Origin: Regnicoccus frigidus
Lineage (GTDB): Bacteria; Cyanobacteriota; Cyanobacteriia; PCC-6307; Cyanobiaceae
Reading direction: 5' to 3'
Assembly: GCA_025194985.1 (NCBI GenBank)
Contig: JAOANE010000055.1
Span: 73,102-137,101 of the forward strand
DNA: 64,000 bases
In this document: positions 36,842-45,474 of the stretch, one piece after another
Numbering within the stretch: the stretch's first letter is position 1
Layout of the letters: each line of letters starts with the position of its first letter
The notes under the pieces: generated by a model
The model's database searches: none
The model's input: the letters and a program-made list of their open reading frames with translations, nothing else
Told to the model about the DNA's origin: nothing
Program-made: the position numbers and the translations under genes

Positions 36842-37429
36842 TCAGTTGACGAGTTTGGCCTCGATCTCGCTGTTGTAGCGCGCCTCACAGGTTTTGACGA
36901 TCCGCATCGCCTCATCCACCCCGAGAAACGCGTTGACCTTGCAGGTGCCTGGTTTCTTGAGGTCTTTGTAGTGCTCCCAGTAGTAGGTGGTTTCCTTGAC
37001 CCATTGGGCGCCGAGCTGCTCGAAGCTGGTGATGTGATCCACCCGCTTGTCGTCGGCGAGAACGGCGATCACCTTGTCGTCAACCTCGCCGCCGTCGTCA
37101 AAGGTCATGATGCCGATGATCCGAGCCTCCACCAGGCTGCCTGGCACCAACGCCTCGGTGACGGACACGATCTCGATGTCGAGCGGGTCACCGTCTTCGT
37201 CCCAGGTGCGGGGAATGCAGCCGTAGGCGAAGGGATAGGCCAGGGAGGAGTAGCCGACGCGATCGAGCTTGAGATGGCCGGTTTCGGTGATCAGTTCGTA
37301 TTTGTTGATCGTGTTGGAGTTGAGCTCCACGATCGCGTTGAGACGCAGCTCTGCTTCATCGGCGAATGCCGGCAACACGTGCAGCAGATTGAGCATCGTC
37401 CGGCTGGGGGCATGGTCGATGTTCGCCAT
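36842..37429 (-). CDS. ppa: Inorganic pyrophosphatase (soluble, family I)
   Basis: The 195-residue enzyme hydrolyses pyrophosphate. Family I residues are visible in NTINKYELITETGHLKLDRV, YPFAYGCIPRT, DGDPLDIEIV and VIAVLADDKRVD, with the metal-binding Asps in place. The ATG at 37429 gives MANIDHAP; the longer open frame upstream is within the next gene's noncoding or 3' part. It lies between the M32 carboxypeptidase and the L,D-transpeptidase on the same strand. Confidence 0.95.
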   Translation of the reverse strand: MANIDHAPSRTMLNLLHVLPAFADEAELRLNAIVELNSNTINKYELITETGHLKLDRVGYSSLAYPFAYGCIPRTWDEDGDPLDIEIVSVTEALVPGSLVEARIIGIMTFDDGGEVDDKVIAVLADDKRVDHITSFEQLGAQWVKETTYYWEHYKDLKKPGTCKVNAFLGVDEAMRIVKTCEARYNSEIEAKLVN

Positions 37430-37458
37430 GGAGCAAGGGCAAGGTTGCGCTGCGGAGT

Positions 37459-38973
37459 CTACGAATCCCAGGCCGCGAGTCTCTCCAGCTTCGTTTCGAG
37501 ATAGGACAGAAAAGCCTCCGGGCCCAGGGGCTTGCCACAGACCCGCTCCACCAGCTCCTCGCTGCTGACGCTGCGCCCGAGGGGGTGAACGTGCCGGCCC
37601 AGCCACTGCCGCATGTTCTCTTCCTCGCCGGCGGCCACGCACGCTTCGATCGGGCCTGTCTCCCGCTCCATCGCCTCGGCCAGCTGGGCTGAGATCAGGT
37701 GTCCCAGAGCATAGGAGGGAAAATAGCCAAACAGTCCCTCGCTCCAATGGACGTCTTGGAGGCAACCCTGGGCGTTATCTGCAGGCTCGAGGCCCAGCAG
37801 CTCCTTCATCTGCCGGTTCCAGGCGGCTGGAAGCTCCTCCACCGACAGATCGCCCTCCAGCAGGGCCAGCTCCAGGTCGTAGCGCAAAACGATGTGGAGG
37901 CAGTAGCTGAGCTCATCGGCCTCCACCCGGTTCAGCCCAGGCCGGCGCGGGTTGAGGGCCTGGAACAACGATCCCGAGCCGGTCAGGGCCTGGGCGATGC
38001 GAGGTTGCCAGCGCCGGGCGAAGGCTTCGCTGCGCGCCACCCGGCATTCCCAGAACAGGCTCTGGCTCTCGTGAACTCCCATCGAAGTGGCATCTCCCAG
38101 CGGCCAGGCGAACCATTGGTTGTCCTGACGGGGCAGGCCCTGCTCGTAGAGGGAATGGCCCCATTCGTGGGCTGTCGCCAGGAAGGCCGAAAACGGCTGG
38201 CCTGGAACCACCCGGCTGGTGATGCGGAAATCGCGGGGGCCGAGGGTGGTGGAAAACGGATGGGGCGAGCGTGCCAGCACGGCCTTCTCGGCATCGAACC
38301 CCCAGGCCTGCAGCAGTTCCAGGCAGAGGCTCTGCTGGGCGGCATCGGGCAGGTCGCTGGGCTGGGGGAAGGGTCTGGAGCCAGGGCCGGCATAGCGCGC
38401 AATCAGCTCCGGCAAGCGCTGACGCAGCGGAGAGAATAGGTGGTTGAGGCGTTGCTTGCTGATCCCGGGTTCAAACGGCTGGGCCAGGATTTCCCAGCAG
38501 CTGCGCGGCTGGCCATCGGCAGTTGTCTCCACCGGTGCCAGCTGGCGGGCCTGCTCCTGGCGCAGGGCGATCAGGCGGCGCAGGGCCGGAGCGAAGCTGC
38601 TGAAGTCAGCCTGGGCGCGAGCCTGCTGCCAGAGGCTGTAGCCGTTGGCCTGGGCCAGCGCCAGTTCGGCCACCAGGGAGGGGTCCAGCCGACGTTGCCG
38701 CTCCAGGTCCTGGCGCAGCAACGACAGGTTCCGCCGCCAGCCCTCACCTGCTGGCTCGCTTGCTTCGGCGGCGGCCAGCAGCTCGGCGTAGGCGTCGCTG
38801 CTCTGACGTTGGTGCAGCTGGCGGGCCAGCAGGGCCAGTTGTTCGCCGCGCCAGGAGGCCCCGGCAGGCGGCATCAGCGTGTTCTGATCCCAGTAGAGGG
38901 TGCTGTGAATGCTGCCGAGCAGACGGGTGTCGCGCAGGTGGGCGCCGAGGGTCTCCAACGCAGGTTGGGCCAT
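37459..38973 (-). CDS. M32 family carboxypeptidase (Taq type)
   Basis: The 504-residue metallocarboxypeptidase contains the HEWGH zinc motif at 269-273 and the third ligand Glu in HESQSLFWE (from 301), plus FRITSRVVPGQPFSAF before the motif. It trims C-terminal residues of peptides in the cytoplasm. The ATG at 38973 (MAQPALETL) is chosen; earlier codons in the frame are non-coding-like. It is divergent from the DUF2721 gene across 53 bp. Confidence 0.95.
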   Translation of the reverse strand: MAQPALETLGAHLRDTRLLGSIHSTLYWDQNTLMPPAGASWRGEQLALLARQLHQRQSSDAYAELLAAAEASEPAGEGWRRNLSLLRQDLERQRRLDPSLVAELALAQANGYSLWQQARAQADFSSFAPALRRLIALRQEQARQLAPVETTADGQPRSCWEILAQPFEPGISKQRLNHLFSPLRQRLPELIARYAGPGSRPFPQPSDLPDAAQQSLCLELLQAWGFDAEKAVLARSPHPFSTTLGPRDFRITSRVVPGQPFSAFLATAHEWGHSLYEQGLPRQDNQWFAWPLGDATSMGVHESQSLFWECRVARSEAFARRWQPRIAQALTGSGSLFQALNPRRPGLNRVEADELSYCLHIVLRYDLELALLEGDLSVEELPAAWNRQMKELLGLEPADNAQGCLQDVHWSEGLFGYFPSYALGHLISAQLAEAMERETGPIEACVAAGEEENMRQWLGRHVHPLGRSVSSEELVERVCGKPLGPEAFLSYLETKLERLAAWDS

Positions 38974-39026
38974 GGTTTCTGAGATTGCTATCGCTACATT
39001 GGAGCGTCTTGCCGAGCCAGCTGGTG

Positions 39027-39470
39027 ATGGGCCCGAGTGACGCCTCTGCGGTGGCCGGGCTGTCACGGGCGATTCAGCTCTCGGTGGCACCAGTTTTTCT
39101 GCTCACGGGCATTGCCGGCCTGCTGGGGACGTTTTCGGCAAGGCTGGGTCGCATCATCGACCGCATCAGGATCATTCAAGAGACGATGGACCGGGGCAGC
39201 ATTGGCCAGGTCAAGGCGCTGAAGTCGGTGTTAACGGTTCAGCGCCGACGCCTTTACCTGATCAACCGCGCCATCCTGTTCGCCACGATCACGGCGTTGC
39301 TGATCGCCGTTGTTGTGGCGGTTTTGTTCATCAGTGTGGTGGCAGTCATTGATCTGGCTGCGATCGTGGTGCCCATTTTCGTGTTGGCGATGCTCTCGCT
39401 GATCGCAAGCCTGCTGCTTTTTCTGCGCGAAGTGCGGCTGGCCATTGCCCTGAACCCCCACCGCTACTGA
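39027..39470 (+). CDS. DUF2721 membrane protein
   Basis: This 147-residue protein has an N-terminal hydrophobic helix (about 13-35) with LTGIAGLLGTFSARLGRIIDR, then two long hydrophobic helices (from about 80 to 135). This is the DUF2721 pattern. Function is not known. The ATG at 39027 is preferred; the frame continues upstream over the M32 gene on the other strand. Confidence 0.87.
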   Translation: MGPSDASAVAGLSRAIQLSVAPVFLLTGIAGLLGTFSARLGRIIDRIRIIQETMDRGSIGQVKALKSVLTVQRRRLYLINRAILFATITALLIAVVVAVLFISVVAVIDLAAIVVPIFVLAMLSLIASLLLFLREVRLAIALNPHRY

Positions 39471-39578
39471 GGGGCGCCGGCCAGCCGTCGGCCCCACTTC
39501 TTCATTGTCAGCTAATCCCCATATGGCCTTGCCAACGGGAGCGGGAGCAGCATCGTTTAAATCTCTGACCTGAAGGCC

Positions 39579-40286
39579 ATGGACCTGACCCCGCTGTTGG
39601 CGCGATTGGATCAGGCACGCGAGCAAGCGATCGCGTTGCTCAGGGATCGTCGGCTGCTCATCGCCAGTGGTCGACGCCTCACAATCAGCCTGATCACCGG
39701 CTCGATTGGCCCGTCCTCCTGCTGGATCGGCGCCGCCACCTGCGAGCAGCAGGCTCTGGCCCTGTTGGAGCGGGAGCGTCCGGATCTGCTGATCGTGACC
39801 GATCCGCTGGAGCAGGGCAGTGGCCTCGCCTTGGTGAGCCAGGCCAAGAAGCGCTATCCCGATCTGTCCATTCTGCTTTTGCTTGAGCAGGACAGCCCCG
39901 ACCTGCTGCTGGCCGCACTCGAATCCAATGCGGATGGCATCTGCCTGGAGCGACTGGTGGGCTTCGGCAACCTGCTGGCTGCCACCAAGGCCGTGCTCGG
40001 CGGTGGGGCCTACATGGACGGGCCGGTGGCGGCGATGCTGCACCGCACCAGCCGGGGCCAGATCGATGGAAGCCCGGCACGGCTGACGCCCAGGGAATGT
40101 CAGGTGCTCGAGGAGCTGGTGCGCGGCTGCGACAACGACGAGATCGCCTGCCGCCTGGGTATTTCGCCGGAAACGGTGCGCAGCCACTGCAAGGCGGTGA
40201 AAACGAAGCTGATGGCCCGCAACCGCACCCATGCCGCGGTGATCGCCCTGCGGCTCCAGCTGGTGCGCTGGGATCAGCTGGACTGA
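39579..40286 (+). CDS. LuxR-type response regulator with receiver-like N-terminus
   Basis: The 235-residue protein ends with a NarL/LuxR helix-turn-helix (LTPRECQVLEELVRGCDNDEIA, IS-PETVRSH, about 169-225). The N-terminal part resembles a receiver: DLLIVTDPLEQG has Asp 75 at the place of a phosphoacceptor, and the end of the domain keeps the GFGNLLAATKAVLGG helix. A conserved acidic pair at the N-terminus is not evident and about 45 residues precede the receiver core, so it may be atypical or phosphorylation-independent. No sensor kinase lies beside it. Confidence 0.85.
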   Translation: MDLTPLLARLDQAREQAIALLRDRRLLIASGRRLTISLITGSIGPSSCWIGAATCEQQALALLERERPDLLIVTDPLEQGSGLALVSQAKKRYPDLSILLLLEQDSPDLLLAALESNADGICLERLVGFGNLLAATKAVLGGGAYMDGPVAAMLHRTSRGQIDGSPARLTPRECQVLEELVRGCDNDEIACRLGISPETVRSHCKAVKTKLMARNRTHAAVIALRLQLVRWDQLD

Positions 40287-40296
40287 AGCCGCCTGC

Positions 40297-40554
40297 CTAT
40301 TGGCGCCGGCAATAGCCGCCGCCGATGTTCACCCAGCCCGAATCGCAGGCCTCACCGCGCGTGGGAGCCACGGTATAGGTGATCACCCCCAGGGGGCTGC
40401 ACTTGCCGTTGAAGGTGTCGACGTAGCCAAGTGGGCACATGGCCTGCAGCTTGGGGACCACTTCCTGCGCCTGGGCGCCGCCCGTGGGAAGCGCCAAGGA
40501 GCCGATCAGGCAGAGGCTTGCTGCCAGGGGAGACAAGGAGTAAGGACAGCGCAT
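40297..40554 (-). CDS. Small secreted cysteine-containing protein
   Basis: The 85-residue product has a signal peptide (hydrophobic residues 10-22, AQAQE cleavage region) and a mature part of about 55 residues with four Cys (CPLGY, GKCSPLG, EACDSG, GYCRR), suitable for two disulfides. No named family. It is convergent with the LuxR gene (10-bp gap). The protein at 43052 also is small and secreted with two mature Cys, but not clearly related. Confidence 0.7.
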   Translation of the reverse strand: MRCPYSLSPLAASLCLIGSLALPTGGAQAQEVVPKLQAMCPLGYVDTFNGKCSPLGVITYTVAPTRGEACDSGWVNIGGGYCRRQ

Positions 40555-40656
40555 GGACGGACCAGGGAAGGCAAGCGATCACGTGTCTTAAGCCTATGGG
40601 GAATCCCCCAACGCCCGGGGGATCATGGGATCCGTTGCGTGCCCTGGAGATTGGAG

Positions 40657-41043
40657 ATGCCTGGCTACGACCCCGCTTCCACCACCGGGGCGCCCACCCC
40701 TGCTCTGGCACCGGCCCTCGCCGCCGCGATGCTGAACCTCAGTGCCCGGATGGTTGCCCTGCAAGAAGAGATCAGGGCCATGAACGCCGAACTGGCGGCC
40801 CTGGGTGCCACCCTCGCCCAGCTCGGCGGGGTGATCGAGCCCGCTCAGGCTCAGGAGGCTGGCGCCCTGGCCACACCCTCCCAGTGGCTGGCGCGTCGCA
40901 ATGCCGAGCGGATCAACACTGAGGTGATGCGGCGCAGCAGCATCGGCGTCGATGCCGACGGCGACACGGATCTCGACACAGAGGTGGATCTGATGATCGA
41001 CCGTCTCCACGCGCTCTGTGACCATCAACAGGGCGGCACCTGA
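40657..41043 (+). CDS. Hypothetical coiled-coil protein
   Basis: The 128-residue product starts at ATG 40657 behind a purine-rich GGAGATTGGAG stretch. Residues 25-65 are a Met/Leu/Ala/Glu-rich helix likely to form a coiled coil, followed by an Ala/Pro linker and an acidic D-A-D-G-D-T-D-L-D segment near residue 100 and a short helix. No known domain. The acidic segment could bind a cation but lacks a full EF-hand. Confidence 0.6.
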   Translation: MPGYDPASTTGAPTPALAPALAAAMLNLSARMVALQEEIRAMNAELAALGATLAQLGGVIEPAQAQEAGALATPSQWLARRNAERINTEVMRRSSIGVDADGDTDLDTEVDLMIDRLHALCDHQQGGT

Positions 41044-41119
41044 GCAGGGCAGGGCGAGAGGGAATGGCGAGCTCTTCCCTGTTTTGCCAACCTGGAGCTG
41101 TTGAACAGCGGAAGCGCCC

Positions 41120-41410
41120 ATGCCTGCCCAGCCCCTCTCTCCCCAGCAGATCGCCAGCCTGGGAACCGACCTGCCCGATTGGAGCGTGGAGAACGGAAAG
41201 TTGCACCGCGGCTTGATCTTCGACTCGTTCGTTGAAGCCTTCGGCTTTCTGACCCAGGTGGCGCTGATTGCCGAGTCGATGGGCCACCACCCGGAGCTGG
41301 GCAATGTCTACAACCGCGTGACGATTGATCTCACCACCCATGACACCGATGGACTCTCCTCCCTCGATGTGGACCTGGCCCAGGGGATCAACGCCTTGCT
41401 GAAAGCCTGA
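41120..41410 (+). CDS. Pterin-4a-carbinolamine dehydratase
   Basis: This 96-residue protein has the DCoH/PCD pattern LPDWSVENGKLHRGLIFDSFVEAFGF in pieces, with MGHHPELGNVYNRVTIDLTTHDTDGLS, including the catalytic HHPE and the later His. The enzyme recycles 4a-hydroxy-tetrahydropterin; in cyanobacteria its pterin partner is not evident here. Its end overlaps the convergent gene by 23 bp. Confidence 0.92.
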   Translation: MPAQPLSPQQIASLGTDLPDWSVENGKLHRGLIFDSFVEAFGFLTQVALIAESMGHHPELGNVYNRVTIDLTTHDTDGLSSLDVDLAQGINALLKA

Positions 41411-43001
41411 GCGGCCTCCCGCTTGAGCCCCCTGCCGCCGCCAGCCTTGTCCAGATCTCCATCAGCAGGGCAAAGGGGTCTGTGATCACAGGCGCTGTTG
41501 CCTGATCTTCTGGAGGGTTCGGGCGGTTGGGGTGGTAGCGGAAGTGGTAATTGATGGTTCTCTCCGATTCTGCGGCTGTGAGGGGCTGGCTGTAGGCGCG
41601 CTGGGCGGCCTGGATCGGCCCATCGGCGTCACTGGGGTCGTCATCGCGTAGCTGGCGTTGCTTGAGCCGTTGCTCGATCAGCCCCTGGGGCGTGTGGAGG
41701 TTGAGGATCAACCAGGGCGATCTCTGTTGCTCGGCCAGGGCGATCGCGTGCTGGCGGCTGTCTTGTCGCAGGTGAGTGGCGTCGAGCAACACGGCCTGGC
41801 CACGCTCCAGGCTGAGGCGGGCGTTCTCCAGCAAGGATGCTTCGGTACGCCGGTTGGCTTCGGCTGAATACAGCCTCTCCCTCTCCCTGCCGCTGGTTCG
41901 CTGCTGTGGCTGCAATCCGTGGAGTTGTTTGCGAATCCTGTCACTGCCCAGGTGCTCGGCCAGTAACCAGGGGGCCAGCTCTGCGGCCAGGTGGCTTTTG
42001 CCGCTGCCGGAGCATCCCCGCAGCAGGATGAGGGCGGGTGCGGCCTGGCTAGAGCTGGCGTAGGCCAGGGCCAGGCTGAGCTGGCCGCGGGCTTCCCGGC
42101 CGCTCACCACCGCCACCTTGGCGCGCACATGGGCCCGATAGGCGCAGAACAGGGCGAGAACGGCGGGCTCGATCGTTCTGCTGTAGCCCTCCAGCAAGGG
42201 GGCGATCAGGTCCGCCTGGCCGTTGGCCTGCAGCTCCATCACCAGGAAGGCGAGATCGGAGCCCCCATCGATGTGGCGCAGCTCGGCATTGAACTCAACG
42301 CAGTCGATCACGGCGATCGGGCCGTCCATCAACACATGTTCCAGGCGCAGATCACCATGGCCATCGACAGCCCAGCCACCCTCCAGTCGGCTGAGCAGTA
42401 AACGCCGTTGCCGCCGCAGGGCCATGGCCAGACGCTGGTCGAGCAGCCGGTGCACGGCCTCAGGAATCAGGGCTTCGCCTGAACCGCGGGTTGCGCGCAG
42501 ATTGCTGTGTACAAACCGCGCAAAGCTCCTCAGCAGAGCGGCCGGCTTGGCGGCAACCAGGGGGTGATCGGCATGGAAAGCGGCTATTCGTTGCCCCACG
42601 GCCTGCAGCTCCGGCGCTCCGGCACGCCCCTCCTCCAGCTGGACCATCAGGCTGGTGGCTGGATCGAAGCGGCGCATCACCACCGATGCTTCGGGCCCGG
42701 AAGGGGTGGCCAGTTCGGTGACCCCCAGATAAAGATCGGGAGCCAGCCGACGGTTCAGCCGCACCTCTTCTTCGCAGTAGTGACGGCGAAGCTCCAGGCT
42801 GCTGTAGTCGAGCAGATCCCAAAAACGTAGAGGCTTCTTGAGCTTGTAGGCACGCCGCGCTGTTAGCGCAATCACGCTGATGTGGGTCTCAATCAGCTCG
42901 ACGTGACGCTGACAAAGCGGCAGATCGCCCCAGGCTTCAGCTGGGTAGATCGAAGGCCTGGCGAGGCTCTGGATCAGTGGCGAGAGTTCAGAAGAGATCA
43001 A
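41388..43001 (-). CDS. Fusion of aminoglycoside-phosphotransferase-like and P-loop kinase domains
   Basis: The 537-residue product has an APH-like kinase domain (about 30-310; HGDLRLEHV 215-223 and IDCVEFN 232-238 correspond to catalytic and metal loops) followed by a P-loop nucleoside-kinase-like domain (LLRGCSGSGKS at about 327-336, then LDATHLR and a lid region). Such two-domain proteins are widespread but substrates are unknown, so this is not evidence for drug resistance. The start at 43001 is TTG. The 3' end overlaps the PCD gene. Confidence 0.82.
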   Translation of the reverse strand: MISSELSPLIQSLARPSIYPAEAWGDLPLCQRHVELIETHISVIALTARRAYKLKKPLRFWDLLDYSSLELRRHYCEEEVRLNRRLAPDLYLGVTELATPSGPEASVVMRRFDPATSLMVQLEEGRAGAPELQAVGQRIAAFHADHPLVAAKPAALLRSFARFVHSNLRATRGSGEALIPEAVHRLLDQRLAMALRRQRRLLLSRLEGGWAVDGHGDLRLEHVLMDGPIAVIDCVEFNAELRHIDGGSDLAFLVMELQANGQADLIAPLLEGYSRTIEPAVLALFCAYRAHVRAKVAVVSGREARGQLSLALAYASSSQAAPALILLRGCSGSGKSHLAAELAPWLLAEHLGSDRIRKQLHGLQPQQRTSGRERERLYSAEANRRTEASLLENARLSLERGQAVLLDATHLRQDSRQHAIALAEQQRSPWLILNLHTPQGLIEQRLKQRQLRDDDPSDADGPIQAAQRAYSQPLTAAESERTINYHFRYHPNRPNPPEDQATAPVITDPFALLMEIWTRLAAAGGSSGRPLRLSARR

Positions 43002-43051
43002 TCAGAGGGGAAGCTTGAAAGGTGTTCGATCAGAAGCGATCCAACGGTTCG

Positions 43052-43324
43052 TCAGTTGCCTTGGGGAGGCGCTTCGTTGCCTGTTGCCGACGGGGTGTAA
43101 TTCACCGTGCACCTGTAACGGGTGTTGCCCATTCCCACGGAGAAGCTTTCACAGTTGGTGGTGCCGACGACCGCCCCAGCCGGGATCTGCTCGATTGCCC
43201 GCTGGCGCGCATTCTCTTCGTCCCAGACCGAGTCGGCGGTGCTGGACCCGGCCCAGCTGGTGCCAGCAGAACCAACGATCAAAGCAACAAGCAGAAGGGT
43301 GGAGCGAAAGGGCACGATCGCCAT
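43052..43324 (-). CDS. Small secreted protein, hypothetical
   Basis: The ATG at 43324 gives 90 residues with a signal peptide (basic start, hydrophobic LLLVALIVGSAG, SWAGS cleavage region), then a WDEENARQRAIEQIPAGAVV segment and a C-terminal half with two Cys (TNCESF, RYRCTVNY) likely paired. Residues upstream of the ATG in the longer frame look non-coding. Function unknown; export to periplasm is likely. Confidence 0.75.
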   Translation of the reverse strand: MAIVPFRSTLLLVALIVGSAGTSWAGSSTADSVWDEENARQRAIEQIPAGAVVGTTNCESFSVGMGNTRYRCTVNYTPSATGNEAPPQGN

Positions 43325-43395
43325 GACCAAAAACTGCCGGACAGATGGAAGCAGCCTCCTGAACTCGATCCTACGGAGATCCGCCCTAGAAGCCA

Positions 43396-44040
43396 TCAGG
43401 CCTTGGCGACCACGGCGAAAAATGGATCGCCCTTGCCCCCCAACCAGCCGAGCGGGCCACTGGCCGGGGTGTCTTCGGCGATGACGGCGTCGATGCTCCA
43501 ACCGGCCTGCACCAACAACTGGCCCACCAGGGTGAGTCGCTCACGGTCGCTCGATTCCAGCCAGGCGACGGGGGCTTTTCTGGCGAACATGCGGTTGCTG
43601 AACGCCACGATCACCTCCCCTCCCGGACGCACCACCCGGGCCAGTTCGGCGGCGATCGCCTCGGGGTGTTGCAGGTATTGCCAGCCGGCCACAACCAAGA
43701 CCGCATCCAGGCTTGCCGAGGCCAGCGGCAGGGTCTGAGATTTGTTGAGGTTCTGAACAAAGTGACGATCCAGCCTCGGGTTGGCAGCCAATTCGGCCGC
43801 ATTGAGGCCATGGCCGATCACCTCGCCGTAGTGGCCTGACTCGGGTAGGTGGCTGACCCAACTGCTCATCAGATCCAGCAGCACCGCACCCTGCGGCAGA
43901 CGTTGCTGGTACAGCGCCGTGAGCCGCTGGCGAAAGCCGGCATCGAGATGGTGCACGAAGCGGGGCTCGGCGTAAAAGAGGGCGTCGTCGCCTTCGTCTT
44001 GCTTTCGCCTCTGCCGCGCCGTGAGCAGGGTTGCGCTCAT
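43396..44040 (-). CDS. SAM-dependent methyltransferase, class I
   Basis: The 214-residue product has a degenerate SAM motif region (GAVLLDLMSSWVSHLP), GHGLNAAELAAN, ASLDAVLVVAGWQYLQHPE and VVRPGGEVIVAFSN, the class I pattern with post-motif LARVVRPGG. The substrate is unknown. The ATG at 44040 (MSATLLTA) is chosen over an open frame that covers the DoxX gene. High-GC codon use matches the core. Confidence 0.83.
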   Translation of the reverse strand: MSATLLTARQRRKQDEGDDALFYAEPRFVHHLDAGFRQRLTALYQQRLPQGAVLLDLMSSWVSHLPESGHYGEVIGHGLNAAELAANPRLDRHFVQNLNKSQTLPLASASLDAVLVVAGWQYLQHPEAIAAELARVVRPGGEVIVAFSNRMFARKAPVAWLESSDRERLTLVGQLLVQAGWSIDAVIAEDTPASGPLGWLGGKGDPFFAVVAKA

Positions 44041-44112
44041 GGCTGGATCCCCACAGCTCTGCCCCCAGACTGGTCGCCGTGATTCCCCGGCCAAGATCCT
44101 TGGCCCTGCCCC

Positions 44113-44496
44113 ATGACGACCCACCGCCTCGTCGATGCCATCGGCCGCGTTCTGATTGGGCTTGTTTTCCTGCATGCCCTGCTCGGCAAGGTGACAGGCT
44201 TCGCTGGCGTTTCCGCCGCAATCAGTGCCAAAGGACTCCCCTTCGCTCCTTTGCTGTTGTCGCTGGCCATGGTGCTGTTGGCGGTGGGTTCCTTGCTGCT
44301 GATCAGTGGTTGGCACAGCCGAGTTGGTGCCCTGCTGCTGCTGATCTTTCTGATTCCCACCAGCCTGATCTTCCACGGCGAGGTGTCGGATGCGGGCGAG
44401 CGGATCCAGTTGCTCAAGAACATGGCGATCATCGGTGGGCTGCTGTTGGTGGCCAACCAGCCCTCAGGCAGCCGGGTGATCAATAGAGGCGGCTGA
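44113..44496 (+). CDS. DoxX-like membrane protein
   Basis: The 127-residue product has four hydrophobic helices, with GRVLIGLVFLHALLGKVTGF at the N-terminus, the pattern of the DoxX/TQO small subunit superfamily. Some relatives are quinone-linked, but the role here is unknown. It is divergent from the methyltransferase across 72 bp and its end overlaps the convergent polyprenyl synthase by 17 bp. Confidence 0.82.
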   Translation: MTTHRLVDAIGRVLIGLVFLHALLGKVTGFAGVSAAISAKGLPFAPLLLSLAMVLLAVGSLLLISGWHSRVGALLLLIFLIPTSLIFHGEVSDAGERIQLLKNMAIIGGLLLVANQPSGSRVINRGG

Positions 44497-45451
44497 GCAC
44501 AAACTCGGGTAGAGCCAGCAGGGCGGTTCCGGCTTCCGAACTCGGCAGCCAATCGAGGGCCTCTCCGGCTTCCTTTGCAAAGCCCTCGGCCAGGGCCCTG
44601 GAGCGGGGGATCGCCTCGCAGCCCCGCACCAGTTCAAGGGCTTGGGAGAGATCGTCGGGCTCACAGAATTCCCGCTCGATCAGGCCGGTCAGGGCGGGCC
44701 GCTCTTCGAGGGCATAGAGGGCCGGGGCGGTGAGGTAGCCGGCGGCCAGGTCGCTGGCGGCCGGTTTGCCCAGTTGCTGATCACTGCCGGTGAAGTCGAG
44801 AATGTCATCGACCACCTGGAAGGCCAGGCCCAACTGACGGCCGAAGCGATTGAGCTGGTCGAGCTGGCCCACCTCCAGGCCGCTGAGCACGCCGGCGGCC
44901 TTGGCACTGTTGGCGATCAGCGAGGCCGTTTTGCAGTAGCTCTTCTCGAGATAGGTTTCGAAACTCTGGCCGGTGTCATAGCGATAGAGGCCTTGGCGCA
45001 CCTCGCCATCAGCCAGATCCATGATCACGCGGGAGAGCAGCTTGACGACGGCCAGATCGTCCAGGTTGGCCAGGTGCCAGCTCGCCTGGGCGAAGAGAAA
45101 GTCACCGGCGAGCACCGCCAGACGATTGTTGAAGCGGCTATGAACCGTGTCGACACCGCGCCGGGTTGAGGCTTCATCCACGACGTCGTCGTGGACCAGG
45201 GAGGCGGTATGAATCATCTCGGTGATCTCTGCCAGCCGGCGATGGCGGCTGCCGAGCTCGCCATCGGGCGAGAGGGCCCGCGAGAGCAGAAGCACGATCC
45301 CCGGGCGGATGCGCTTGCCGCCTGCACTGAAAAGGTGTTCAGCTGCCGCCTGCAGGATCGGATGCCCGGCGCCGATCAAGCTGCGCAGATCACTGAGCAG
45401 AACTTCTAGATCGTTTTCAACTGGCTGGAGCAATTCCGCAACCGTTGCCAT
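44480..45451 (-). CDS. Trans-polyprenyl diphosphate synthase (solanesyl-type)
   Basis: The 323-residue enzyme condenses isopentenyl diphosphate units. Both Asp-rich motifs are present: LVHDDVVDEAS and FQVVDDILDFTG, with GGKRIRPG for substrate binding. It probably makes the nonaprenyl chain of plastoquinone or the undecaprenyl-like quinone tail; chain length cannot be read here. The ATG at 45451 follows murI by 23 bp on the same strand, a common cyanobacterial neighbourhood. Confidence 0.93.
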   Translation of the reverse strand: MATVAELLQPVENDLEVLLSDLRSLIGAGHPILQAAAEHLFSAGGKRIRPGIVLLLSRALSPDGELGSRHRRLAEITEMIHTASLVHDDVVDEASTRRGVDTVHSRFNNRLAVLAGDFLFAQASWHLANLDDLAVVKLLSRVIMDLADGEVRQGLYRYDTGQSFETYLEKSYCKTASLIANSAKAAGVLSGLEVGQLDQLNRFGRQLGLAFQVVDDILDFTGSDQQLGKPAASDLAAGYLTAPALYALEERPALTGLIEREFCEPDDLSQALELVRGCEAIPRSRALAEGFAKEAGEALDWLPSSEAGTALLALPEFVLSRLY

Positions 45452-45474
45452 GTCCTCCGCCCGTCTGGATGATC

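Noticed and set aside
41388..43001. Aminoglycoside resistance gene
   Set aside because: The APH-like domain is fused to a P-loop kinase of a widespread housekeeping-type family; drug modification is not supported.
43052..43501. 149-residue version of the small secreted protein
   Set aside because: Residues before the ATG at 43324 overlap the methyltransferase gene end and lack a signal-peptide layout, while the shorter start gives a clean signal peptide.
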